In this document: in pieces, positions 20,020-31,709 of the stretch | Position numbering within the stretch: the first letter of the stretch is position 1 | Layout of the letters: each line of letters starts with the position of its first letter | NCBI GenBank assembly: GCA_004835665.1 | Contig: RBKR01000005.1 | Coordinates: forward strand, 868,001-932,000 | Length of the DNA stretch: 64,000 bases | Direction: 5' to 3' | Source of the DNA: Phoma sp. XZ068 | Taxonomy: Eukaryota > Ascomycota > Dothideomycetes > Pleosporales > Didymellaceae | The notes under the pieces: generated by a model | Told to the model about the DNA's origin: nothing | The model's database searches: none | Seen by the model: only the letters and a program-made list of their open reading frames with translations | Program-made: the position numbers and the translations under genes

Positions 20020-22860
20020 CTACCATATCCTCTTAGCGACCATGGCATATCTACTCACGTGCCCGAAGCTCGTACCCCTCTCCCGTTCGTGATCTTCTTT
20101 CTTCTTTGCTTTCTCGTCGCGCTCACGGAGGCTTTTCAGGCCTTCCGGGTCGTCAAGATGGATGTACCTCCTCTTCTCCTCATCGACATCTACAACACCC
20201 CATCCGCCAATCCGCTTACCACCCGTCTCAACATTCATCATTTCTCGCTCTTTCATCCCGTGGCACCGCTTCCGCGCGACAGTGAGCAGGAACATGCCCA
20301 GCAGGAGCTTGAAGGCGAGGAAGATCAGGTACACCACGAGGAAGACGATGAGCATTGTGCTTCCTGCAATGAGGTCGTCGAGCGTCCAGGATGATATGGA
20401 CGTCCAGGATGATATGGACATCCACGATGACTTGGTGACGCCAGCGCCAAAGGAGGAGCGGCCAAGGGCGCGGCGGAAGACGTGGTCGATGTGTGCGAGC
20501 GCGGCCGTTGTTGTTGGTGAGGATGTGGACTCCGAGGTGAGCGAGGTCGAGAAGGAGGGCATGGGTGGGGGCATATACGTCGCGATGAACATGTGGTAGG
20601 TCTGGATTGCGGCGCGGATGAAGAGGCAGGAGAGGGGGATTACCGGGAGACCAAGACGGCGCGTCAAGTTGGAGTCGCTGAAGGCGTTGGAGTAGTAGTC
20701 TTTGGCGAGGACGTCGAAGAACTTGCCGTATACTTGGGGTTTGGTTTGGTTGAACTTGGTGATGTAGGCATGTTTCAACCAGTCGACCGCCATTTCGCTG
20801 CCGAGGACAAGGAGGAAGGGGTTGAGGATTTGGGCGATGTACTTTGGGAAGATGGTGAAGCTCATGGGGATGATGCTTGAGGCTGCGAAGGAAGTAGTGG
20901 AAGTAGCGTTGCCACCACCCGTGAACATGGCAGTCCAGGAGTTGGCGCTGCTTTGTATGCTCAGGCCGCCTACTTCTACCATGTTGCGCATGGCAATGAT
21001 GAGTAGCATCAGCCAGAGCTGGAAGCGCTCCACCACGTCCGCACAGGTAATCTGGAAGAGCGACTCTTTCTCAAACTTCTTGAAGACAGTGCCTTTGATC
21101 TCAACGAACTGGTTCGACATGAGCAGTGTCAGAAGGGCGTTCGAGTAGGAGTTGACGGCGACGTTGAGGGTGATGACTTGGTAGAACAACGCCGTGGCAT
21201 GCACAACAGTATACAGTAGTGCAAGAAGGAACATCCAGAACGGACGGATGACCTTGCTGCGGCCATCAGGGTTGCGATCGAGGGTCTCGCGGGAGAACAG
21301 GCACTCGAGAATGTCTTGGCCGAGGGCAGAGAGGAGACGATCGCAGACCTCGAGGAGGTTGTAGATGACGTAGAGCTTGATCGCAGATTGGCCGCGAATG
21401 CCGTGGTACATGCGGCTTGCGTCGAAACGCATCAAGACGAAGCAGCTGGAGACGACCAGCAAGCCTTTGAGGATGTCGGCTTTGTGGTTGGGAAGAAGCA
21501 GAGACGGCGTTGACTTGGTCCGTCGATGGCGGAAGCGTGAGTTGCGGTTACGCTTGGGCTTGGGTTCCTTCAGATCTGGAAATTTGAAGGTCGTCACCAG
21601 CTCCTCCCGAGCAGCAGCCGAGTTCACAGACTGCGAGACATTGCCTGACGTTTTCCTTGACAACGATGGAGGATGCTCGTCTGCGGGGGTCGCTGCTGGG
21701 GTTGGTGTGTCGGTGTTCCTCCGTCGTTGCCAGACTCGAGGCAGGCCGCTGTAGATGAAGGCAGAAAGGTCGCGAAACTCCTTGACGATGACGGAGACCC
21801 ACCACTTTGTCAGCACGCCGACTGCGAGCAGAAAGCGTAGAGGCAGGATGGTCATGACATGCATCCAGGCGTCAAGACACGCGAGCGCGCCGAAAGCGAG
21901 GACGCCTTCGACCTGGTAGGGGATTTGCAGAAAGTTGAGCAGGCGGTCGTACTTGATAGCGGACGACTCGTACGGGAAGTCGTCGTTAGAAGGCCGGTAT
22001 ATATACAAGGGAGACGGACGACCAGCTGACAGCTCCAAGGACAAAAAGGTGGGCATGGACATGGGAGGCAAGGGCAGCGCGGGGGCAGGCTCGACAAGCG
22101 GTGAAGGAGCAAGTCTCTCTGGCCGCCTGTCGTCCTTGCGGTCTCGGTCCTCTCGGGCTTCCCTGTCATGGGTCTGCGTCGTCTGCGCTCGAGATCTCGT
22201 GGTCGAGTCCATCCTACGAATGACGGGGGTTGTGGCTGATCTCGAGTTCAGGCCTGGGCGACCATGCCGCAGCTCTGTCCCCGGCGTCTTCAGCACGACT
22301 ATCTCCTTCTCTGGCCGCCTCTGCGGGCTGCGGGAGCCCCTCTGCTGCCTTTCGCCGCTCGTCGACCGCATGTCCTTCAAATGTACGGGCCGCTCCAAGA
22401 CGACGCCGAGCACACGGTGGCCATCGCCCGACTCATCGTCGCCAGCCGTTTCGCTCTCGAGGGCGTCTTCGAGGATGGGCGTGGCAGCGCGGACGGGGAT
22501 GCTGGACGGCTCGTTCGTGAGATCCTGGATCTGGCGCGGGCTGAGCTTGAGGAGCTTGTCGTGGTCGGACACGCTGCTCGTCCTGCGGCCGTCGCCTGGC
22601 CGCTTGATGGGGCGGACCTTCTCGCTGGTGTCCGACAGCACCGCCTCTTCGTGCACACTTGTCCTTCTGCTGGCGGTCATGCCATTCAGGGCGGGACTGC
22701 GCAGGCTCGCTGCATCTTGCAGCTGGTTGTCGTCCTTGGCGTCGATGTTGCCGTGGCCATTCGCGAATGCCACATCGTCCGGTTCGGGCGTCGAGGATGG
22801 TGTGGGAAGCTGCTCGACCGTGCGCAGCTCACCGTTCGTCCGTGATTTCACCCCATTCAT
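20020..22860 (-). CDS. EMP65: TAPT1 family ER membrane protein (Emp65-like)
   Basis: 946 aa, single exon, ATG at 22860. Residues 1-260 are a low-complexity, Ser/Pro/Arg-rich cytosolic region. The TAPT1 (DUF747) domain starts about residue 300 with YDRLLNFLQIPYQVEGVLAF and continues through several membrane segments (LPLRFLLAVGVLTKWW, FWMFLLALLYTVVHATALFY). Diagnostic blocks include RMYHGIRGQSAIKLYVIYN, LEVCDRLLSALGQDILECLF, SNQFVEIKGTVFKKFEKESL and QITCADVVERFQLWLMLL. The protein ends RYAMVAKRIW, as family members do. A GTGAGT just before this end could mimic a splice donor but is best read as coding. Yeast Emp65 is an ER protein; the human homologue is linked to ciliogenesis, so a role in ER folding or trafficking is inferred. 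Confidence 0.93.
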   Translation of the reverse strand: MNGVKSRTNGELRTVEQLPTPSSTPEPDDVAFANGHGNIDAKDDNQLQDAASLRSPALNGMTASRRTSVHEEAVLSDTSEKVRPIKRPGDGRRTSSVSDHDKLLKLSPRQIQDLTNEPSSIPVRAATPILEDALESETAGDDESGDGHRVLGVVLERPVHLKDMRSTSGERQQRGSRSPQRRPEKEIVVLKTPGTELRHGRPGLNSRSATTPVIRRMDSTTRSRAQTTQTHDREAREDRDRKDDRRPERLAPSPLVEPAPALPLPPMSMPTFLSLELSAGRPSPLYIYRPSNDDFPYESSAIKYDRLLNFLQIPYQVEGVLAFGALACLDAWMHVMTILPLRFLLAVGVLTKWWVSVIVKEFRDLSAFIYSGLPRVWQRRRNTDTPTPAATPADEHPPSLSRKTSGNVSQSVNSAAAREELVTTFKFPDLKEPKPKRNRNSRFRHRRTKSTPSLLLPNHKADILKGLLVVSSCFVLMRFDASRMYHGIRGQSAIKLYVIYNLLEVCDRLLSALGQDILECLFSRETLDRNPDGRSKVIRPFWMFLLALLYTVVHATALFYQVITLNVAVNSYSNALLTLLMSNQFVEIKGTVFKKFEKESLFQITCADVVERFQLWLMLLIIAMRNMVEVGGLSIQSSANSWTAMFTGGGNATSTTSFAASSIIPMSFTIFPKYIAQILNPFLLVLGSEMAVDWLKHAYITKFNQTKPQVYGKFFDVLAKDYYSNAFSDSNLTRRLGLPVIPLSCLFIRAAIQTYHMFIATYMPPPMPSFSTSLTSESTSSPTTTAALAHIDHVFRRALGRSSFGAGVTKSSWMSISSWTSISSWTLDDLIAGSTMLIVFLVVYLIFLAFKLLLGMFLLTVARKRCHGMKEREMMNVETGGKRIGGWGVVDVDEEKRRYIHLDDPEGLKSLRERDEKAKKKEDHERERGTSFGHVSRYAMVAKRIW
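20384..20431. repeat. 18-bp in-frame micro-duplication in the TAPT1 gene
   Basis: GTCCAGGATGATATGGAC occurs twice back to back and a third, shorter copy (ATCCACGATGAC) follows. It encodes the repeated peptide SISSWT in the loop before the last membrane segment of the TAPT1-like protein. Being a multiple of 3, it keeps the frame. Confidence 0.85.
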
Positions 22861-23387
22861 AGCCGACGTTGCTCAGACAGCCAACGGCGTGCATGTTGTG
22901 ACTTGCATGTCGAGAGCTTGCATGGTTGCGGCGTTGAAGCGAACCCCGGTCGAGCTTTAGCTAACCCGATTGAGCCACCCTCGACCTCGTCATGCTCCTG
23001 TACCCTGAACATCAGCTAGAATCTCAGATTGAGGTGAATACCTGCAGTCTCTGGTGGTTGTAGACTCTCATGCTTGGAAAATGCCGTGTGAGATTGTGGT
23101 AAAATGGGAGTTGCGATGCGTCTAGCAGTGCTGACGACTACTATCATTTACCGACACAGTGTGATGAACAAGGCACAAACCCTGATTACTGGTTGAGCAA
23201 CGGAACCATCGACAAGATCAACAGGGTGTTTCACTGCATTACGTGTGCTTCCATAAGACTGTTGTAAGACCCCGCATGCATAGCTGCATTAGTCCGTCAC
23301 AAGGCAGCAATCCAGCTCACTCTCTTGACTCCCTCCAGACCTAACACCTTGAACCAAAGAAGAAAGTTGGCGACAGAAATCGACACC
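22861..23387. other. divergent promoter region
   Basis: Separates the leftward TAPT1 gene and the rightward gene at 23388. No coding content was recognised. Confidence 0.4.
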
Positions 23388-24428
23388 ATGTCTGCAGAAG
23401 AACTTGCAATCAACAACCCTCCATCATATGGCGAACCCAAATACTCCCACCTCCTCTCTCTACCCAAGGAACTACGTCTAGAAATCTGGAAACACACAAT
23501 CACGTCTCCCTCCTCCTCGAACCCCATCCTCCACATCGACCAAGGCCACTCCCCCAGCCCACTTTCCCACCCCTCACCAAACACACGCCGCAACACCCTG
23601 CAACCGCGATTTCACCCCGTCGTCAAAACAACCTTCGACACACCACCCGGCTACTCCATCAACGTGAACATCCTGCGCGCCAACACCCTCATATACGCCG
23701 AAGCCCTGCCATTACTGTACCACTCCGTAACATTCAGCCCCATCAACATGTTCGCAGAGTTTCTAGCCTCGCTGTCAGCATATGCTACCCAGCACATCTG
23801 CCGCGTGAGACTGTGTCTGCATGAAACGATATCTCCGCAGGTGCATTTCAGCTGGGTGGTAAGGTGTGCGCAGGTTGCGAGACTGCCTGGGGTGAGGGAG
23901 GTAGAAGTGCAGAGTGATTTGCTGATGCAGGGGAGTCTGCAGACGAGGATGGTGAGGCCGTTGCTGAGGATTGCGGCGGTGAAGAGGTATGTTCCTGAGG
24001 TGAGTGATTGGGTGTTTCAGGCGGTGCTTGGGGAGGTGGAAAGTAAGATGGTGGAGGAGAGGAAGGTGAGGAGGGGAAAGGTGGAGGTGGGTGCTGTTAG
24101 CAAAGATGAAGAACGGGGAGATGTAGATGGGGGGTTGATGTCCAGTTGGGTGGATCGAGTGGAGGACTCCTGTTGTCTTCCCGGGGACCTTGAACACGCC
24201 ATAGCGAAGAATTTGTACACGAAAGAAGAGACTGAGCAAGTCGAAGAGGAGGAAAGCTGGGATGTGGTCAGTGTTCAAAGTCTCGATTCTTCAACACACG
24301 ACGTCCACTCCAAGCTCATCCATGGCACGAGGAGCAGATCGAGTTCGCATAGTGAGGATTCGCTTCCTGCTTATAACGACTGGGAGGTTATCGAATCCGC
24401 TCCATCCGACGACGAGATGCATGACTGA
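23388..24428 (+). CDS. DUF7730/F-box-like domain protein
   Basis: 346 aa from ATG 23388 (the open frame extends upstream but without ATG). Residues 20-40 read YSHLLSLPKELRLEIWKHTI, the LP-x-E-L-R-x-x-I-W/Y helix of fungal F-box-like and DUF7730 proteins. Residues 100-130 contain the companion block (ILRANTLIYAEALPLLYHSV). The C-terminal third is acidic and Ser-rich (EEEESWDVVSVQS, SEDSLPAYNDWEVIES). These proteins are usually annotated as hypothetical; if a true F-box it would bind Skp1 in SCF ubiquitin ligases, which is only inferred. There are no introns. Codon use is strongly C/G ending in the first half. Confidence 0.75.
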   Translation: MSAEELAINNPPSYGEPKYSHLLSLPKELRLEIWKHTITSPSSSNPILHIDQGHSPSPLSHPSPNTRRNTLQPRFHPVVKTTFDTPPGYSINVNILRANTLIYAEALPLLYHSVTFSPINMFAEFLASLSAYATQHICRVRLCLHETISPQVHFSWVVRCAQVARLPGVREVEVQSDLLMQGSLQTRMVRPLLRIAAVKRYVPEVSDWVFQAVLGEVESKMVEERKVRRGKVEVGAVSKDEERGDVDGGLMSSWVDRVEDSCCLPGDLEHAIAKNLYTKEETEQVEEEESWDVVSVQSLDSSTHDVHSKLIHGTRSRSSSHSEDSLPAYNDWEVIESAPSDDEMHD

Positions 24429-27400
24429 ACTACACATTCGTCACGCGTCGTCTCAGTGCGCCGTGAATCCGAAACGCACCGCACAGGACTGTGAAGTACA
24501 CTAGTCAGTCACACAGACGGATTATACCAGATAGCAACAAAACTCCAATCTAACTCCAAGGCATTACATTCTCTGGACGCAGCCAACCCTACCAGCCTCG
24601 GCCATGACCACTCGAACATGGGCAACAATGCAGGCCATGTCCGACTGTCATAAGCTCTTCACGCTGGAACAACATAAACAACGATCTAATACCTTCGACT
24701 TAGCCGTGAACGTTGTCAAGTCAGTGCAGCCTTCCTCAGCCTGTCCACCACAACCTCACCACAAGAACCTCAATCGCAAGACTGATGGCATGCGCACCGG
24801 ATGTGTACTATCGCAGAGGATCTCCCAACACTCAGCATCCAGTGCCCAGCAATGTTAGATATGTTTGCCTATATACACTCGATGAACGAAGCAATGACAT
24901 TCAAGTCAACTTTAATATTGAAATCTTGTCTCCCAATTGTATAACTATCTCTATCACTGTCACTATCCCTACATACCTCTCATCCGTCCCCTGCCGCAGG
25001 AGAGGTACGACAATGAAAAATAATGTTAAAGTGCCTTCTCAGACTGGTGCTTACTTGATCACGCCTACTTATACCACCCTTTTTTTCCCTCCGGCAGAGC
25101 AGTTGAGACATAGACTTCGCTCTCCTAGGAGTGTGTATAGATATATTACGTTGGTTGAGTTAATACTTGTGCGCAAGAATTCCTGGTAGGTTTGTCTGGC
25201 TTTGTGTGTAACTGAGCTGAATAGCGTGGGAATAATAGTTACCATCCAAGACGACGCTAAGTGCTGAAGAGCTGGGTGAAAGATAAGATTTGCATTTGTG
25301 TGAGATTACTTGTTTGCTTGGTTGGTGAGCTCCAAGTTAGTTTTGTCATGTGCATTGGTGTTTGTAGTAGTAGGTTATCCGCGACTGTGGGTCGATATAG
25401 TGGGAAATGACAAGTACAATTCGCCTGCATCGAAGTACGAAGAAAACGTGTTACTCTGGTCAGACATCACTTTGGAAACTTGAGTGGAGATAAACGAATG
25501 CAATGTCTCAATGGAAGATGAAGAGATTAACTCTGTCTCTACACCGGAGCAACTGCTAGCTAACCATCACAGTCTGGTGTAGCCTCACTCCTCACCACTC
25601 AGCGCAATATCTCAACAACCCTCGATAACCTCAAACCTTCCAAATCCCGTCAATCGATATTTTTACTTAACCATCACATGCCTTAGGAAGGTGCCACCGC
25701 AACCCCCTCCACACCCACGGGTCCTAGAGCCGCATTTTGCGCGCATACTCTGCCTGCGGCGGCACGTAGTGCAAACGCCCCGGGGTGACAGACTGGGCGC
25801 ATGCCGCCCACGTTCTCGTGCGACCGGATGAGGTCGGTGAAAGGGCGTGCATATCGAGCCACGCGTAGGCTGCATCACGAGAAGATGCCGTGTTACGCAG
25901 GCGTAGCAAACGATACGGGGGGATGGTGGTGCAGCATTGAACCCTCACCGTGCGGGCTGGAATCCTGAGGACCGGGCTGGGGGTGCGAGACGCAGGGCGT
26001 GGTGGAGTGACACATGGTCTTGTAGGCTGTGAGACACGTGCGCTGTATGTCTTCATTTACCTTGGAAAGACTGCAGAGTTGAAGACATGATTCTGCAATT
26101 GAGCTGTTCGAGCTGGTGCGGCTGGATCTCGTAAATATTACCTATTCGCGCCATGAGCGACGCGTCTAGAGAACAGCCACCTGGGTGAATGCCCGTCTGA
26201 AACGATATCGAGTGTATCTACACAGCTCCTGCGCCGGGTCCTGTGTAGCAGAATGGGCGCACAGCAGGTCGCTACCGGAAGTGCCACCTCTGTCGTGCAA
26301 AGATCAACGTACGACCTTCCTGCAACGGCAAAGCGTAGGATCAGCTTCTCGAAGACATCCTCGTGGGTTCCGGGATTCGCACATCTGACGCACGTTGGCG
26401 CTCGTTGTGCATCTAAGCGACGCCGACGGTTGTTCTCGACGTTTTGCGAGGCTGCTGGGAAGTCGTTGATCTGGCCGAGGTCGTCCCTTCCATCCTCGAC
26501 CGGGGATCGTCATCGATCCACAAAAAGCAACGACAACTCGTGGAGCTACTACGCCTGCAAATTCTCCCTCACATCGATCAAAAGCCATTGGCGTTTGTTG
26601 AGACCCGCTCACGTGTATTTGGGCGTGCGCCATGTTCGGCTCAAGGAACGGGAGTCTGAACGGCTTCGCTTGACCGAGGCTCGGGTTCGCGATGTCACAT
26701 CCGGACGACAGAATTCCTAACTTTAGCAAAATTTGTTCAAGAGATGCATGCGGGCGCTTCAAGGTTTCGAGCGTCGCGACTGTGCGTGCGCCTCTGCAGT
26801 CTTCATCCCAGGCTGGCGTGGACCCGAGCACCTTGAGACGAGGACAATTTGACATCGATGCGAGGCCTGCAGGCGTTAGCTAATTTACTGCAGGAGTGAG
26901 TCTCAAGGTCGGAGCCATAGCAGCGATCGGTCATAATGATGTTGTTTCAATACGAAGCGTATATCGTAGCAACTGCAAAGCACAGGTCGCGTGTGGTTTT
27001 GGCGCACGTCCTCAGGATGCAAATGATCCAATGCAAAGCGTTGAGTCCAGAGGACTGGACAATAAACGGTCAGCGCCGCAACGCTGCATGCCTGGGAGAG
27101 GCACAGTACTTTCCGCAGCCACGAGCCCCGATAGCAAGGGTTCGGGTTAACGGAGCGGCGCTTCGACGTTTCGTGAGATGATATTCGCCGTATTTGCGTG
27201 GTACGCTTGCTGTGCCGCAACCGGTGGTGTACTTGCCCGAATCCTTTCAAGAAGGGTGTTCCCGATCGAACCCTTATTGATGCCTTGATTCGGCCGACCT
27301 TGATTCTCCGACAAGCGAGCGCTCGTAGGATCACGATGCTCGATCGTTTGATGCGATGTGAGGGCGCAGTGTAGTTCGACCCAAGTAGGTGGTGAGGACC

Positions 27401-29659
27401 GAGGTACGCAGAGGACCAATCTGGTGCTGCATGCAGCACTTCCCGAGGTGCAGTAGCTTCGCGTGGGCGTGCTTATGTGCATACTTGTGGAATGTGGGAG
27501 TCTTCCAGAACAAGTCTTTAGCCTACTCAAGCGATATCCGGGGGTACCTTTCCATTTCATCCCTGTTACCTGTGAAAGCTCGGAACAGTATCTACAAAAT
27601 CAATTCTAATCCACTGCAGAAAGTTTCGGAGGTCGCCTTAGCTAACTCCGTGGCTTCTGTGCAACCACTTTACGCAATGACACTGGGAGAACGCAGCACT
27701 ATAACGAACTAGGATCGTCCAGCCGACTAAACAGCTCTGTGCCTGAGCTCCACTCGCGGCAAGAGATTCCGGAGGGCACAAACGGCATGCCGAATGCCTC
27801 CTTCCCGAAGCACAGCGGGAGACATTACTCCGATGCGGCGAAAATGAACTGTGAACGTTTCTGGAGTCGTGCAGTAAAGACGCCAAAGAGGAGCGATCGA
27901 ATAGGGTCGGACATTGTGCCAGTCACAGACCATGCAATGTCATTGGTTCTCACTTTACCCCTGAGTAGCCTTGTAGATAGGGTAATCCAGTCGATCCGTT
28001 GATCTGGCGTCCGGGGGAATAAACAGGCTGAACAGCTGTGGCTGATCCGTTTCATGTCTGCGCGGTGTTGACGAGATTGTGCATGTGTCAAGTTCAGCGT
28101 TCTGCCATGTGAAATTGACGTCGTGCGCAGAAAAAAAAAAAGTCTAGATGGTGTCTTTGCGCGCTCGCTCGGTTAGCCTGCACTTTTCCAACTCTTAGCT
28201 TCAACGCTCCGTACCAGCAGCAGCCTTGGGGCAGCACTTGGTCTTGGTGCGTGTCGTTTGGTGGTACAGAAAAGCAACAGTGCATTTGTAGCTCTCGGGG
28301 ACAGCGAAGCCGCAAGCCTTCCCTATCCTCGCGTGCTTCTACGTTCTGATCGGGCCGAGTGTAGAAGCAAGTGGGTCGAAACGCGAACGAACAAAGGTCG
28401 AATCAGGGCTGGCGGAGATGGTTGCGAGAAAGTGACATCGCGCACCGGCCCACGTGGAGGCGTTCGCGTCCGCGTGTTTGAAGAGATACAGAAACAGAAA
28501 CGGAGGAAGATGAAGAGGAACCGGCGAGATGGATCAGCGCAGCAGAGGTCAGGTTTGGCGAGGTGGAGGAGATTGTACTCGGCACGTCTTAGAGAGCCGT
28601 GTTTGCACGGTGGTCCTTTTACATTCTTGTGTTTTAAAAGTGGCAGGCCTGGCGCAGATCAGACGGGAGCGAGACGACGTCTGATCAGTGAGATTTCGCC
28701 GATGTCTCGTGACGGCCGGGGTGGTACTGGTGGAGGGCGCTCGAGCAACTCGGCGTGGTGCAGCACAGTACGTCTGTTGGAGTGGCCGGTAGCAACCATG
28801 GGCCAGCAGCCGTGGAGGCTTTCCTTCCAGAAAAGGTGCTCCTGTCTAGTGCATGTCAGCCCCGGGTCCTGCGTCTGCGTGGAGATGATCCGGGTGGTTC
28901 CCACAGTGCGTCTAGCAGACGTGCACTTTAATGAGGTGTCTGGGAGCCCTGAGATAACGCAGCCCATGTCGTCGCCCTGATGATCCCCAGACAGGCACAC
29001 GTATACTACAGTAAGCAGCCGGCAGCGATACGCGTGCGGTACTTGCAGCACGTCCCCCGTGGTCACTGGGGAGGAGACGGGCGAGTGACTGCCGCGCTTG
29101 CCAGCTACACCGGGCAACACAGATCAGCATGCGCTTCGGTGCATGCGCCTGAGGTATCGCAGAAACACTGGCGACAGGGTTGCTGACTCCTGACGGGCCC
29201 TAGCGCGGGCTGCCCTTCATTCCTCGCGGCGCAGGCAGCGCAAAACGTGGCCGGCCTTCCCTGCGGCGCGCCACCTGCACTAAGGGTGTGGAACTGCATT
29301 GAGGTGCTGGCGTGCTGGCCAAAGAACCAAATGCACGCCCGCCGAAGCTAGCCTGCCCTGGGACACGCCGACGAGACGTGCTGCTTCAAAACTGCCTGCC
29401 TCCTTTCACGGCCTTCCGTCCACTCCTGCCCGCAGCCTCAGCCCTACACGCTGTATCGTGCATCCGCCGTCGAGTTTGTGGTGTTGAGAAACTTAAAGAG
29501 CCTGTGTCCCCGCGGAGCCCTGCCTTGGCCTGCCGTCCGCGCCTGCCCACCACACCCACGCCGACGACCACCTCTTGTCCCCGCCCGCACGCCTCGCCGC
29601 CCGCCGCTGTCTGGATGCATAATTAAACACGCCCGCACCCGTCCCAACTGTAGCCCGCC
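24429..29659. other. 5.2-kb stretch without a supported gene
   Basis: Composition is balanced (not RIP-like), yet no frame shows recognisable domains, signal peptide or convincing splice chain on either strand. The longest frames (about 150-240 codons at 26304-26855, 26903-27439 and 28258-28980) start at non-ATG codons or have shadow-like composition rich in Arg/Ser/Cys. The right-hand few kilobases should contain the promoter and 5' UTR of the kinase gene. A long noncoding RNA or lineage-specific small gene cannot be excluded. Confidence 0.4.
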
Positions 29660-31709
29660 ATGGGTCAGAGTAACGGCAAGCCCGTGGTGTTCACCGACCA
29701 AGGTGCGTAGCTTGATTTTGCTCTGCCATGCTCTGCCATGCTCTGCCGTTGTTCTGAGATGCTGCATGGCCCCTGCTGCATTCGATCTGCACCTGCCACG
29801 CCTGCGCCCAAGCCTGACCGAGTGGAGCTGACCGCAACACAGTGAACCTCAACCACTTCCGGCTGCTGCGAGTTGTCGGCAAAGGAGCCTTTGGCAAAGT
29901 GCGCATTGTCGAGCGCAAGGACACCGGCCTCACATTCGCCCTCAAGTATATAAGAAAAGATGAAGGTTTGTCTGCACCACCTCGCCGCATCCAGCGACGT
30001 GAGCGCTGACCATGTCCCAAAGTCGTCCGGTCAGAGAGCGTGAGAAACATCATCCGCGAGCGACGGATGCTCGAGCACCTCAACCACCCTTTCCTCTGCA
30101 ACTTGCGTTACAGCTTCCAGGACATCGAATACCTGTATGTACAGACGGTATGAGCAGCCATCTTGCCAGGCTGACAATCGGCAGATACATTGTAGTCGAC
30201 CTCATGAATGGCGGCGATCTGCGCTTTCACATCTCAAGGAAGACATTCACAGAGGAGGCAGTGCGGTTTTGGATGGCCGAGCTGGGATGCGCCGTGCGCT
30301 ACATCCACCAGCAGGGTATTGTGCACAGGGACATCAAGCCCGATAATGTGCTCCTAGACTCGGACGGACACGTCCACTTGGCAGATTTCGTACGTCCTGA
30401 GCTTGCTTAATTTCTCCATTGTATTACTAACGGCCTTTAGAATGTCGCCTCGGACTTTACCCCGTACAAACCATTGACCAGCAAGTCTGGAACCCTCGCA
30501 TACCTGGCGCCTGAAGTTTACGAGGGCAAGGGATACTCGTGTGAGGTCGATTGGTGGTCACTTGGCGTGCTTTTCTACGAGTGCATCTACAACAAGGTGG
30601 GCATCGTTTTCAACCTGACGCTCACAATAAACTAATCAAAATAGCGACCTTTCGAAGCCAGCAGCCACGACTCGCTCGCCGCGAAAATTTCCAAGGGAGA
30701 GCCCACATACCCAGTGACCAGCCCTCCCGTTTCGATGCCGTGTTTGCACGCGATCAGCTCCCTGCTGGAGAAGGACCGAAAGAGAAGGATTGGTGCCATT
30801 GGTTTCGAATCGTTCATCGACAACCCGTTCTTCCGCCCCATCGATTTTGCTGCGCTCGAAGCCAAAGAAATCACCCCCGTTTTCATTCCATCCAGCGACA
30901 AGACCAACTTCGATGCAACATACGATTTGGAGGAGCTACTGTTGGAAGAGGCACCGCTCGAAGCACGAGCGCGCAGGCAGAAGCCTAGAGAAGCACTGAA
31001 AGATGACGCGACAGAGGCTGAGATCCGCGCGGAGGAGCTACACAAGATGATTGAGACTCTGTTCGAGCCTTTCAACTACACTGTCGTCGCAGATTCACGG
31101 CCTGCGGCAGTCGTAGTTGCAGATCCTAATGATTCCACAGGTGGATCGAGGACCAGCAACCAGAGCAACAGCGACCATACGCCCGTTCCAGCTGCCGCTC
31201 AACAAGATCCCTGGGGACGCCCATTGGCCACGCAGAGATCCCAGGAAGGCGATCTTCATCCCACTCGTTCGACGACGATGACCAACCCACGATCGACGAC
31301 ACATTCCCCGAACGGCAGCCCCCCGCTTGCTACAGCCAACCTGAACCGGGGCAACAAGTCGACCACTACTTCGCAAGCATCGCAACGTGGAGAGCGCGCA
31401 GATTTCTTTCCCACCGAGCCTACCGAGAACACGACGCCTTCATTTTCACGGCCCATGAACAACCGTCCGCGTGGGTCGCAACGGAGCACCAGCATGGGCG
31501 GTGGCGTACAGGTAGTCCTCGACGGCACCGGTTCATGGTCCGAGATGGCTAATCAGAGCTCTGCGCTCGTACAGACTCCACAAACCGAGAAGCCATCAGG
31601 CATGCTCGGCTTCCTCAGTCGAAAGAAAGGCCGGGACAGGAGCCCTAAGGCCAAAGAGAGGGGCGTGCTCGGCAAGGAGGGCGCTCGAGTCATCATCAGC
31701 AATACCTGA
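29660..31709 (+). CDS. YANK/STK32-type serine/threonine protein kinase
   Basis: Six exons: 29660-29702, 29843-29965, 30023-30134, 30185-30389, 30441-30596, 30645-31709; 567 aa, all phases close. The N-terminus MGQSNGKPVVF has Gly2 in a myristoylation context and resembles the STK32 start. The kinase domain runs from about 20 to 290: Gly loop GKGAFGKV (27-34), Lys49 in FALKYI, HRDIKPDN (140-147), DFN at 160-162, SGTLAYLAPEV, and DWWSLGVLFYE. DFN instead of DFG is normal for the YANK group of AGC kinases and supports the call. The C-terminal 280 residues are Ser/Thr/Pro-rich and probably disordered, ending in a basic patch (FLSRKKGRDRSPKAKERG). Introns are 48-57 nt except the first (140 nt). 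Fungal substrates are unknown. Confidence 0.93.
29721..29748 (+). repeat. 10-bp CTCTGCCATG tandem in kinase intron 1
   Basis: Two full copies and one near-complete copy of CTCTGCCATG occur in a row, 18 nt after the splice donor of intron 1. The function, if any, is unknown. Confidence 0.85.

Noticed and set aside
20040..20060. Splice donor GTGAGT near the end of the TAPT1 gene
   Set aside because: Reading through gives RYAMVAKRIW and a stop, which fits the family end; no better 3' exon was seen.
22264..22845. Long plus-strand frames opposite the TAPT1 gene
   Set aside because: They mirror the strongly biased codons of the real minus-strand gene, which has clear family similarity.
28258..28980. 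Long plus-strand frame of 240 codons
   Set aside because: No in-frame ATG at the start, Arg/Ser-rich shadow-like composition and no domain or splice chain; it lies in the presumed kinase upstream region.
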